From Pyrus communis (lineage: Eukaryota; Streptophyta; Magnoliopsida; Rosales; Rosaceae), in NCBI RefSeq assembly GCF_963583255.1, contig NC_084814.1, forward strand, positions 25,891,598 to 25,955,597: DNA of 64,000 nt, in the 5' to 3' direction. This document shows, in pieces, positions 22,101-31,111 of the stretch. Every line of letters starts with the position of its first letter. Within the stretch, counting starts at the first letter, position 1. The position numbers and the translations under genes are program-made. The notes beneath the pieces are model-generated. The model did not search any database. It saw nothing but the letters and a program-made list of their open reading frames with translations, and was not told the origin of the DNA.

Positions 22101-23318
22101 ATTAAAGCCTCATGTATTGTGCTCCGAAGGCGGGTGCGAGAAGCTGAGCGGTACACTTATGCAGCAACCAGAGGAGTAAATGAAGAAGTGCTTGTGGGAA
22201 TCCTGCCTGAAAACATTCAGATAGATATAAGACGTCATCTCTTCAAGTTTATTAAGAAAGTGAGTATCTTAGTATCAGGGAATAATAATATATCTAAGAT
22301 TTTTAATCCATAAACTGATAAACTTATAATGATCCAAATATCGGATTTTTTGCTTTCTGCCTGAATGATGATCTTCTTGTTTCCTTAGAAGTATTAGTTG
22401 TCCACGGTTCAAAGTTATCAGCTTGGCGCATATTAACTCATAATGCATGTTTTAAATTCCGGAAATTCTGCAGGTACGAATTTTTGCCCTGATGGATGAA
22501 CCCATCTTAGATTCCATTTGTGGAAGACTAAGGCAAACGACATACATGAAGGGAAGTAAAGTTTTGTACCGTGGTGGTCTCATCGAGAAGATGGTTTTTA
22601 TAGTGAGGGGAAAAATGGAGAGCATGGGAGAAGATGGGATTAGAATTCCGTTATCTGAAGGAGATGTTTGTGGTGAGGAACTTCTCACATGGTGTCTTGA
22701 GCATTCTTCGGTAAACAAAGGTATCAGTCTCGAGCATTCTTCAAAAATTTCAAAAAACAACATCAATTTATCAATGTGGTTTCTGTTGCAGATGCTAAAA
22801 GGATCAGGATTCCTGGACAGCGGTTGCTTAGCAACAGGATTGTAAGATGCTTAACAAACGTTGAAGCATTTTCACTCCGAGCAGCTGACATTCAAGAAGT
22901 CACCAGTGTTTTCTCCAGATTCTTGCGCAACCCGCGTGTTCAAGGAGCCATAAGGTTTTTTTTTTTTTAAAAAAAAGCTATTCATATCTCATGTATGCAT
23001 ATGTTTGAGAATTATTTCTATCGAAATGCATGATTGAAGACTGGTGACATGTGCATACATGGTCAGCAAGAAATCGTCTAGGATGCATGTGGCAATAGTT
23101 TACGACGAACATTGGTGTTGAAGTTTGGTTATGTTGGCAGGTATGAGTCACCTTACTGGAGAGGCCTTGCAGCAAGATACATTCAAGTAGCATGGAGATA
23201 CAGGAAAAAATGCCTGCAGCAAGCAGACTCCTCTCAGTCTCAATCTCACTCTCAATCTCAATCTCAATCCCGATCTCAATCTCAATCCCGATCCCAATTC
23301 AATCATGCACTGTTATAA
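14621..23318 (+). CDS. CNGC20: Cyclic nucleotide-gated ion channel, CNGC19/20 type
   Basis: A plant cation/Ca2+ channel subunit of the plasma membrane. A noncoding first exon probably ends at 14293, with a leader intron 14294-14489. Coding exons: 14621-15133, 15732-15923, 16128-16226, 16354-16491, 16841-17089, 17845-18108, 18275-18420, 21869-21946, 22130-22259, 22474-22720, 22792-22954, 23141-23318; together 798 codons plus stop. Seen: a long N-terminal cytosolic part with Cys cluster (CNDPYCTTC), transmembrane segments from about 195, pore end FWGFQ plus TLGTVAGN (about 481-493) keeping the AGN of this subgroup, C-linker (VEQWMRNRRLPEELRRRVREAE in pieces), nucleotide-binding cassette GDVCGEELL (about 666) and an IQ calmodulin-binding motif (IQVAWRYRKK, about 754). 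Odd points: a Ser-Gln repeat tail after the IQ motif, and intron 18421-21868, which is 3.4 kb and repeat-filled. Family members act in immunity and cell death; which paralogue this is remains inference. Confidence 0.94.
15346..15460 (+). mobile_element. SINE with 14-bp target duplication in CNGC intron
   Basis: A 115-bp body ending in an A-rich tail is flanked by perfect 14-base duplications (agttgacgaagggc) at 15332-15345 and 15461-15474. The 3' part ('ctaatctaacaaaatatatc' then 'gtttgac' plus A-run) matches the element at 28009-28125, so both belong to one family. A degenerate B-box-like word (gagttcgtac) is present. Length, tail and duplication fit a tRNA-derived SINE. Confidence 0.85.
17344..17715. 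mobile_element. MITE-like inverted repeat in CNGC intron
   Basis: About 370 bp whose two halves are imperfect reverse complements: 'aaggaccctta...' at the left end pairs with '...aaggatcccctt' at the right, and inner words such as 'tagatcatccttgcaaag' pair with 'ctttgcaaagatgatcta'. It has no coding capacity. It lies in the intron between exons ending 17089 and starting 17845, so it is transcribed with the gene and removed by splicing. Confidence 0.75.
18690..20950. mobile_element. Unclassified repeat-rich insert in the large CNGC intron
   Basis: Most of the 3.4-kb intron (18421-21868) differs in composition from its surroundings. A GC-richer start near 18710 (gggctcggggccccatt) is followed by AT-rich DNA, a TA microsatellite (19111-19141), a minisatellite (19304-19475), then GGGTT-rich DNA (about 19960-20180) and a GC-richer end with repeated 'gccgg' words (20300-20760). 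This resembles a solo LTR or degenerate LTR element, but I found no clear TG/CA ends or target duplication. No coding domain is seen. Confidence 0.45.
19304..19475 (+). repeat. Minisatellite, about seven copies of a ~25-bp unit
   Basis: Tandem copies built on 'catttgccaaacaggcata' with a period of about 24-26 bases. The first four or five are close to consensus; the last ones vary ('ccaaataggc', 'gcaaacatgc', 'accaaacagg'). Spacer words such as 'atagtat' are part of the unit. Head-to-tail copies without unique spacers show a minisatellite, not a CRISPR array. Confidence 0.85.
21151..21171 (+). repeat. (GA)n microsatellite in CNGC intron
   Basis: About ten GA dinucleotides in a row within a purine-rich stretch. 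Confidence 0.85.
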
Positions 23319-23891
23319 GCTAATTAGTGAACTTAATTTGTTTATACGTGCAACAAAAACAAGTTTGTTTGATTGGCCAAGACTTTTTCCTTATCTCCAA
23401 AGGCACAAGGACTAAACCACTAGCACTAAAACCATATTTAGTATTATCCTTTGCATTTAATGTGTTTTATATGTATTTGTATACATGTAATGAAAATTTA
23501 GAGGCTTTTCCGAATCAGGGCCCTGTGTAGTGGTACATTTTGTACACTATCAGACCTAACTCTCTGTGTATTAATTATTGTACCTTCATTTTCAAGGAAG
23601 TCCATCTATGCATATGTGATTTCATGGATAGCGTTGGAGATATAAAAGTAGACAACTATAGCTAATTAAATCTCCTGAAAACAGATGCAACAAAAAAAAA
23701 AAAAAAAAAAAAAAAAAGGAAATAATTGTCAGTACACTTATTTTTTTTTTAAATAGGAAGTTTGAATCTTGTTCCAAAAATTTTGAGACAACATCGATTC
23801 CAAAAATTTCAATGGTGGAAACTAGAAAGACAGTTCGATTTCGAAGTATTTTGGATTGAAATTTGGAAACCTCCTACGGTTGTTCTACTTG
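23319..23891. other. CNGC 3' untranslated region and flank
   Basis: AT-rich DNA after the channel stop codon. It likely holds the 3' untranslated region; an 'aatgaaaatt' word near 23490 could act as a polyadenylation signal. A run of about 28 A lies at about 23690-23717. No gene is seen. Confidence 0.5.
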
Positions 23892-25318
23892 TGATGCAGG
23901 AGAAGCCAAGAGTTCTTGAGGAGATGAGGGATAGATAACATGGGAATCACTCAACCAGGGGCAACGGAGCTAGCTCACGTCGCTAATCGTGGATTTGCTC
24001 ACACGACCAAGCTAAATGCTTGATTGGGGAATGAGAGAAATCACTCACTTCAATTGCACAAAGCAAAATATATTTTAATTCATTCAACTCCAGCAATGGC
24101 TTCTAATACATCAATATTTAAAGGAACTAAAGATAAAGAAGCATAAATACACCACAATTTCCTAAGAAACTCTCTAAAAATGACTTAACAAGTTCCTATG
24201 TCATTAAAATAAATTACAATGCCTTTATTATTTGAATTTCCAATGCCAACGAGAAGTTTTCAATTTGTTTTTTTTTTTTTTTAAGCCTTGGCTCCCTCAT
24301 CATTCTCCTCTTCTGGAAGAAAACTCGTCCTCGAGTTTCATTTGGTCTTCCCCGATCTTTGGGAGGACCTTGTAGATTGTTCCACAACAACCACAATAGT
24401 AAAATGAATTTCACAGTGATCAAAGTGTTTCAAGCCACAAAATATTCATGAAAAGACCATTTCCCCATTCTTTCAAACGTTGTAGGCCTGGTTCCTTCTT
24501 TTTGATTGAAAATGACCTCCAACCACTAGAATGCATCTTGAAACCCCTTAGAATGTACTTCGTGATGAATCTATAAATTCAACCTATCTTTAAACCCCAT
24601 TTAGTTTTGTCTTCATAACCGCAACTTATCACATGAGTGGCCTCTTTAAGCATCACTGCTGGGCTTGAGGAAGAAGGGGCACCACCTTGTTCCATCCATG
24701 TTGAAGTCACAAAAATTGTAGACTGTCTGAAATTTTTTTCAAAATTCATTCACAAAATGATTATTGGCTTCATCTTCATCAACGTACTCATCGTAAATTG
24801 GTGGTGAATTCCAATCGACGAAACTAATCTCTTCAACGATGTGATCTTGAAATGGATTGATAATCATAGCCATGATCTTCAACTACAGCGAAAAACCTGC
24901 TCTGATGCCACTTGATGCAGGAGAAGCCAAGAGTTCTCGAGGAGACGAGGGATAGATAACCTAGGAATCACTCAACCAGGGGCAACGGAGTTAGCTCACG
25001 TCGCTAATCGTGGATTCGCTCACACGACCAAACCAAATGTTTGATTGGAGAAGGAGAAATCACTCACTTCAATTGCACAAAGCAAAATATATTTTAATTC
25101 ATTCAACTTCAGCAATGGCTTCTAATACATCAATATTTAAAGGAACTAAAGATAAAGAAGCATAAATAGACCACAACTTCCTAAGAAACTCTCTTAAAAT
25201 AACTTAACAAGTTCCTATGTCATTAAAATAAATTACAATGCCTTTATTATTTGAATTTCCAACGCCAAGAGAAGTTTTCAATTTGTTTTTTTATTTTTAA
25301 GCCTTGGCTCCCGCATCA
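23892..25318 (-). mobile_element. Non-autonomous LTR retroelement with TGATG/CATCA ends
   Basis: Two near-identical repeats, 23892-24302 (411 bp) and 24913-25318 (406 bp), flank about 610 bp without a usable ORF. Both start TGATGC and end CATCA. On the minus strand the right repeat is followed by TGGCATCAGAGCAGG (complement of about 24895-24911), a Met-tRNA-like primer site, and a purine tract (AGAAGAGGAGAA) precedes the left repeat, so the element reads on the minus strand. Flanking bases ACTTG (23887-23891) and GCTTG (25319-25323) are a probable target duplication with one mismatch. Size and lack of coding put it between TRIM and LARD types. Confidence 0.85.
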
Positions 25319-25323
25319 GCTTG

Positions 25324-27500
25324 GATTTCTCCATTTTGGGCCTTTGGCTTCTAGGTTTTCCCTAAATTTGTGTACGTGGGTGTGACATGCGTATACGATA
25401 GAGTGTACTAAGCTTAGGTATATATTTATGGCAAATCTAGCAAAATAAGTACGACATGACTCACAAACTAATTAATAAGCCACATTGTATGGACCATGCA
25501 TATCCAATCGGATAAATACCACATTAAAAACCACAAGGCCACTGCAACCTCCCTGCATGCCTTCTTATGCCTTGATTTGCATTTTCTAGCCAACTATATT
25601 TCTCTCAGTTAGGTTTATATCGTTGAACAAGCATGGTGAACTATAAATATACACCTCAACAAGTTTCAGATTTTGTAGTACTGAGCTTGAAATCTGATAT
25701 CAGCTTAATTTCTTATTTCATTAGTCCTGGTTGGGAAATTTCTTTGAATATTAATTAGTTGAATTTCTTTCACTTTAATTTTGTATGCGTAATAACTTCA
25801 CAAGTAAGATGAACCACCATGTAACTTACGTACTCATAAAAATTTATCTGCACATACAATCGACTTGTTGTGCATTGATGCAATGGTTGTCTTTGCAAGC
25901 AAGGAAATGGGATGATTATAGGAAGCTACAGATAAACAGAGGCCGAGCCACTAAGGGATCAGAATATTTATGAGTCCGTCGTGCCTTTTTTATGCTACTT
26001 TATCAATCGAATACTAATAAAATTCAAGTGTGCCTCTTCTCAGTCCAAACTCTCTTTTCCTTTACGCCGCCTTCTTTCGCTCCATCTCTCTTACATCCTG
26101 CTTTTGTCATCAAATTTTCTTTGTATTTTCTTTAGTCCTTTGGTAATATTTTTTAATTTTCTTGCCATAACTCTTTACCTCACATTCAAGTGTTTAAGTT
26201 TGTACAATGTTTTTAGTTCTCTGTATTGAATTTGATAGGTATTTCGATGTTTGTGCAATTTACTCCAACTTCATGTTGTGAGGCCCCTCCTCATATGAAA
26301 TTCTGACTCTAATACTGCATATAGATATAAAGAAAAGCAACCTTTTTCTAAATTAAATTAACAATATTAACCAGTGTTTAATGCTGATAACCTCCATTAC
26401 ACCCGAACTTTTAATCTCAATCATGCATGTTGTGATTTAAGTATTCTCCATTTTCATAGGCTGAAGGGAGAATTGTTTGATTGTTTTTGTCAATATACAT
26501 TTCAATTTTCTAGTAGAGGTATTAAATAATCTCTTTAAATGGCTCTTGAAAAAACAGATGGAGATGCAGCTGCTACCCAATATTAAGTATTTTCCCTGCC
26601 ACGAAACCTTCCATAATTTAATAGCAATGACTTGCTGCAACAGACTATTAAGATCCTTTAATATTACTTCTGCTAATTCATATATCAATTTGATTAACTC
26701 GCTTAATTTGCTCGGTGCTCGTCATTCCAAATGGCTTCTTAAATGAACACGCGTGATATGATAATTTGAGAAATAATGAAAACATTAATTGGATATAATA
26801 TAATATATATATATATATATATATAGCTATTGGATAATAAGGCTATGATATATACTGGCTTGAATCAGCTGAATTCAGAAACTTAAGGATCGAGAAACTG
26901 TCCATTAATAAGGTTAATTTTGTGTGTGCACGTACGTGTGTGTCTCACATAAGCTAGGGCTTGACCGGAATTGCAATATACATACAGATCATCCGTCAAT
27001 TAGAGAATGACCGTTCTTCAGATCATTAGAAAAATATATATGCCTGTATATATAGGGAGGGAACAAAGTGCATATGTGTCTATATTAAAAAATTATATAT
27101 AAAAAACGAAAAATAGACGAGGAATAAACGACACGAGGAGTTTTATTGATCAAGACAGAGAATAAGCAAGGTGGACTAGAACATGCATATTTCCAATTCA
27201 GTCTTTAAATAGATAAGGCATCAATAATAAATATCAGGGCACCTCAAACCAAACAAAATAACCAACACCAGACAAAGTAAACCTAACAAGTTGATGCATC
27301 ATTCAGTTAGCTTCATGACGCACAATATAAGTTTATGTATGATACGAGGATGGATACGTGTATGGCGACATAATTTCCTCCAGCTAGCTAGGGAGCTAGA
27401 CTACTCAAGAACAATATTGGAAGTTTAGAAACTGTTTGCTCAGACTTGATGAGTAGGTACGTAGTAGTATGCTACCACAACATCAACAACAACAGAAGCG

Positions 27501-27541
<41 letters not shown>

Positions 27542-27990
27542 ATGTGTATATATGTGTATATACGAGTGTATATACAAGGAATTATTAGTGTTTCAAAAAT
27601 CTAATTTGGCACTCCAAACTTTCTATAATTAGAAAGAAAAATACATTTGTGAGAAGTATAGAATAAGATTTTTGAAGTACTAATAACAATTATATTTATA
27701 TATATATATATATATATATGAAACCTAAACTATTAATTTATTGGATCTTGATCACATCCTCCTACTCCCTCAAGAATACGAATTTGAAAGGAGTTTGGAT
27801 TGATTTTCAAATTCTCGTCATGATCCCTAATTATTTACAATCCTCTCTCATTTAAGCCTGGTAAAATTTTTTATTTGGAACCGCTGCACTATTACCGTTA
27901 AAAATGTAACTGCAGCAGGATTTGGGCTTGAATATTAGAGGTAATTCTGATATATCATTAACACAAATATTTACTAAATATTTTAAATTT
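25324..27990. other. Gene-poor AT-rich region with TA microsatellites
   Basis: No recognisable gene. A promoter-like patch occurs near 25640 (ctataaatatacac), which could start a noncoding transcript; there is no coding support after it. TA microsatellites lie at about 26804-26825, 27506-27537 and 27697-27720. ORFs up to about 90 codons show no known motif. Confidence 0.45.
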
Positions 27991-28008
27991 TCAAACAAAA
28001 ATATATTT

Positions 28009-28125
28009 TGAGCAATGAGCCTTTTACCACATAGGTAGGAAGGAGTTGAGCCCTTACATGGTGTGGGTTCGAACTGAATTAGTGGTTAATCTAACAAAAT
28101 CTATCGTTTGACAAAAAAAAAAAAA
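28009..28125 (+). mobile_element. SINE with 14-bp target duplication
   Basis: A 117-bp body contains a good pol III B-box-like word (gggttcgaact, about 28067) and ends 'atctatcgtttgac' plus a 14-A tail. Identical duplications 'acaaaaatatattt' flank it at 27995-28008 and 28126-28139. It is the same family as 15346-15460. Confidence 0.87.
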
Positions 28126-28539
28126 ACAAAAATATATTTCAAATTTTATTGTAACCTGATATCCTGATAGATTCACATATGTAATTAATCCAAATATAGT
28201 ATTTTACTTTCATTAATGGAATACCTAAATAATTTTATTATTTATTATTTTGATCGTTGAATACCCTTGAATTACGCACCCAAATATTTTCAACTGAATT
28301 CCATTTCTCATCCTACTCTGGGAAATCTGCTCAAAAACCACCATAAGATATTATCTGACGAAGGATAAATGCATGTATCGATCGAGTATTAATAAGGATG
28401 AAAATTATGAAAATATTCAACACCTTTTAATATGCCTTTGAGCTTTGATCTCTCGTGAAGACTCATCACTATTCGCGGAAAGGTTAAGACTTTCTTAGAG
28501 AAAGCAGGATACAACCGCCTGCAACAATGCCTCGTTATC

Positions 28540-28700
28540 CACTTAGTAATATGATCTAGTGGTATCTATTTTTATTTGTAAGCAAGAGGTCTTTGGTTCC
28601 ATTATCGTCAAAAGCGAATTTGAATCAGATTATTGCTAGCTTATTATGAGGCTTAGCCCAATATTAATATAGATAATATTGTTTGTTAAAAAAAAATCGT
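28540..28700 (+). mobile_element. Probable second SINE family copy
   Basis: The segment starts 'tgatctagtggtatct', has a B-box-like 'tttggttccatt', a middle 'aagcgaatttgaatcag', then 'ggcttagcccaatatt', and ends with an A-run near 28690. This order resembles tRNA-derived SINEs of rosaceous plants as I remember them. Target duplications are not clear, so confidence is moderate. Confidence 0.5.
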
Positions 28701-28921
28701 AATAAATGGATTCAAAGAGATCTATTTTATCTCGTAATCATTCTCATTCCCTTGTAGCCGTTACGCAAATTCGCACAAGTGAACAAACACAACCCCCACA
28801 AGATTTACGAGCACCCGTTCCTGCATATCCATACATGCATGTCTTCCCTTAATTGGACTATACAGTACTCATCAATCAATTTTCCAACTATAATTAATAT
28901 ATTAGGCATAAGCTACTACCA

Positions 28922-28922
<1 letters not shown>

Positions 28923-28963
<41 letters not shown>
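28923..28963. repeat. (AT)n microsatellite
   Basis: About 20 AT dinucleotides in an otherwise non-repetitive intergenic stretch. Confidence 0.9.
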
Positions 28964-28966
<3 letters not shown>

Positions 28967-29283
28967 CATGTTGATATAAGTATTTAACATGCATTGTAAT
29001 TTATGGAACAATTAAGTTAATTAAACTCACCAACTAAATTAAATCTCCATATAAGTAATTGAACCACTAAATGAAACAAGTATAGTGCAAATTAATCTCT
29101 CCTTAATTAGTGAAACAAATTCATTGAGACCTTGTAATTAAAACAAGAAGGCATAATTGCTTTTAATATAAGTACTTAACACAAGGCTTCTAATACTTGG
29201 TACTGACTGCTTTTAAGCACTTAACAACGAGGCTCAACTGCTTTTAAGTGAAACTACTGGTGTAGGAGTAAAGGTAAAAATAA

Positions 29284-29475
29284 ATGGAATGGTTGAAATG
29301 GAAGGTGGGTTTGACTTGTGTTGAGAGAATTGCAGTCTCAAGGTAGAATTTTTTTAGTGTGTTAGTAACATATCTCGGTATGGAATGGTTGAAATGGAAG
29401 GTGGGTTTGACTTGTGTTGAGAGAATTGCAGTCTCAAGGTAGAATTTTTTTAGTGTGTTAGTAACATATCTCGGT
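29284..29475 (+). repeat. Perfect 96-bp tandem duplication
   Basis: Two adjacent copies, 29284-29379 and 29380-29475, each starting 'atggaatggttgaaatgg' and ending 'taacatatctcggt'. I see no difference between them, so the duplication is young. No element boundary explains it. Confidence 0.93.
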
Positions 29476-29663
29476 ACAGTAAGTGTTATAATACAAATCA
29501 TTATAAATAATTCAAAATTATAAATAATTGTATTATTACACTTGATGTCTGATAAATTTAAAAAATCTCTCTCACAAAGTGGAATCATGTTTGACTTTCG
29601 ACACATGTGGTAGTCAGTGTGAAAAAAAACTCTTATAAGTTACAAGTTACAACCATGAAGGAA

Positions 29664-29815
29664 GGACATGAATCATCTCTGGATCCATTGGTCCTAATCC
29701 ATCAAATTTTGTAATCTGGACTATTGAAATTTTTTAGTTGTTAGATCAAATTTCAATTGTCCGGATCACGAAACTTAATAGATTAGGACCAATGGATCCG
29801 GAGGGATCCATGTCC
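29664..29815. mobile_element. Mutator-type MITE (152 bp) with 9-bp duplication
   Basis: Terminal inverted repeats of about 35 bp: 'ggacatgaatcatctctgga' at the left pairs with the reverse complement of the right end ('tccggagggatccatgtcc'), and both share 'ggatccattggtcctaatc'. The flanks atgaaggaa (29655-29663) and atgaaagaa (29816-29824) form a 9-bp duplication with one mismatch, as expected for Mutator-like transposition. Confidence 0.8.
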
Positions 29816-30124
29816 ATGAAAGAATTTAGCGGAATTAGAACGAAGGGAGGAAAGTTATAAAACAATAAAGGTCAAACGTAAAAGTTGTGGTGGAAACTGG
29901 GAAAGGATAAAAAGGGTATATTTGTCATTACAAGGGAGTGGGGAGCTGCATGAGGCAGCCGGGAAATGAGCAGTGTTGTCCACCGGTGGGTAGGACTAGC
30001 AAGTAGTAAGGTTTAGGGAGCTCCTATTAAAAGCTCAACGACTGCCCACCTGGCCCTGAGAATACCCCCTTCTATATTTGTGCCACCACACACAGAAAAA
30101 AAAGAAAAATACTAAGTAAGACTC

Positions 30125-30247
30125 TTTCAAAAGTGAGAACTTTCATGAATTATCCGTCACCTCATATTTTTTTACGCAATATCGTATAATGGTTGCATGA
30201 TAAGTGTGCCAAAAAATATAAGATGGTAGAGAGTCTCACTTTTGAAA
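30125..30247. mobile_element. Short hairpin MITE
   Basis: 'tttcaaaagtgaga' at 30125 pairs with 'tctcacttttgaaa' ending at 30247, and the inner 'catattttttt' pairs with 'aaaaaatata'. The total is about 123 bp with no coding capacity. Confidence 0.7.
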
Positions 30248-30435
30248 TCGTCCCCTTAGCATTTTTCCACAGAAAAAACCAGAAAAATATTATGCCCTCC
30301 AATGGGGTGTGTTGAGAGAATTTAATTGCTTTGCCCATTTGCTTCTCTCTCTCTGACCTTCAGGTGGTGTTATTAGTAGAAAAGCAAACGCTTTTAAAAC
30401 TATCAGTTACGAAAAACACAGAAATCAGTGGAAGC

Positions 30436-30878
30436 GGGGATATAGTGATTTTGTTAAAACCGGGTTGTGGAGGGTTTAAGGAGGAAATGTGGTGGTTCGG
30501 AAAAATATATAGGGAAAGAGCATCAGTTATGGAAGCCAAGCACAGAGTCATTAGTACACCAAAATTTTTATAAACGGCTGTCAAGAGATTACCAAAGATT
30601 TCGACTTGATTTTAGAAAAGATTAAATATTGGACCGTGATTAACTTTTACCTAACAAAAAATCACCCACAAGTAAAAATATAATCTCTTGGCAGTGATTT
30701 TGTTAGGGTAAAAGTCAATCATGGGTCAAGATTTAATCTTTCCAAAATCAAGCCGATATCTTTGATAATCTCTTGATAGTCAGTTTATGAAATTTTTGGT
30801 GCATTGAAGCATCCTTTACTGATGCTCACATTTCCTCCTTAAACCCTCCACAACCACAACCCAGTTTTCCATATCCCA
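30436..30878. repeat. ~440-bp fold-back element upstream of the HDG11-like gene
   Basis: The two halves are imperfect reverse complements with a loop of about 30 bases (30665-30693). Pairs include 'gggttgtggagggtttaagg' (about 30463) with 'ccttaaaccctccacaac' (about 30837), 'gagcatcagttatggaagc' with 'gcatcctttactgatgctc', and 'ctgtcaagagatta' with 'taatctcttgatag'. The inner arms (about 30571-30664 with 30694-30785) pair best. The left arm carries about 25 extra bases. Its right end lies about 235 bp before the ATG at 31112 and just upstream of a TATA-like tatatata (about 30894). Confidence 0.85.
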
Positions 30879-31111
30879 TACACGTATGGGTGTGTATATA
30901 TATTACACAACCCACACACCACACCACACCACAAAGTCAAAACCCATATAAAATATCACAGTCAGTCTTGTTGTTTGCTTGCTGTCTCTCTCGTGGGACT
31001 TGGCTTCTTCTGCTGATCATAGAACCATTTAGTAGCTTTCTTCTATCTCCTTCCAAACTCAAGAGCGAGCTATAGTGTGAGTGCGACGAATTAATCCGAG
31101 GAGTACAAAAA

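Noticed and set aside
26437..26746. Overlapping ORFs on both strands (83 and 89 codons)
   Set aside because: No motif, AT-rich, no supporting signals; treated as chance.
29244..29606. 120-codon minus-strand ORF with an internal peptide repeat
   Set aside because: The repeat is only the 96-bp tandem DNA duplication (32 codons) read in frame; no family motif.
30436..30878. Possible conventional MIRNA gene
   Set aside because: Arms are far longer than a plant pre-miRNA and no known mature miRNA sequence is visible; a fold-back repeat fits better.
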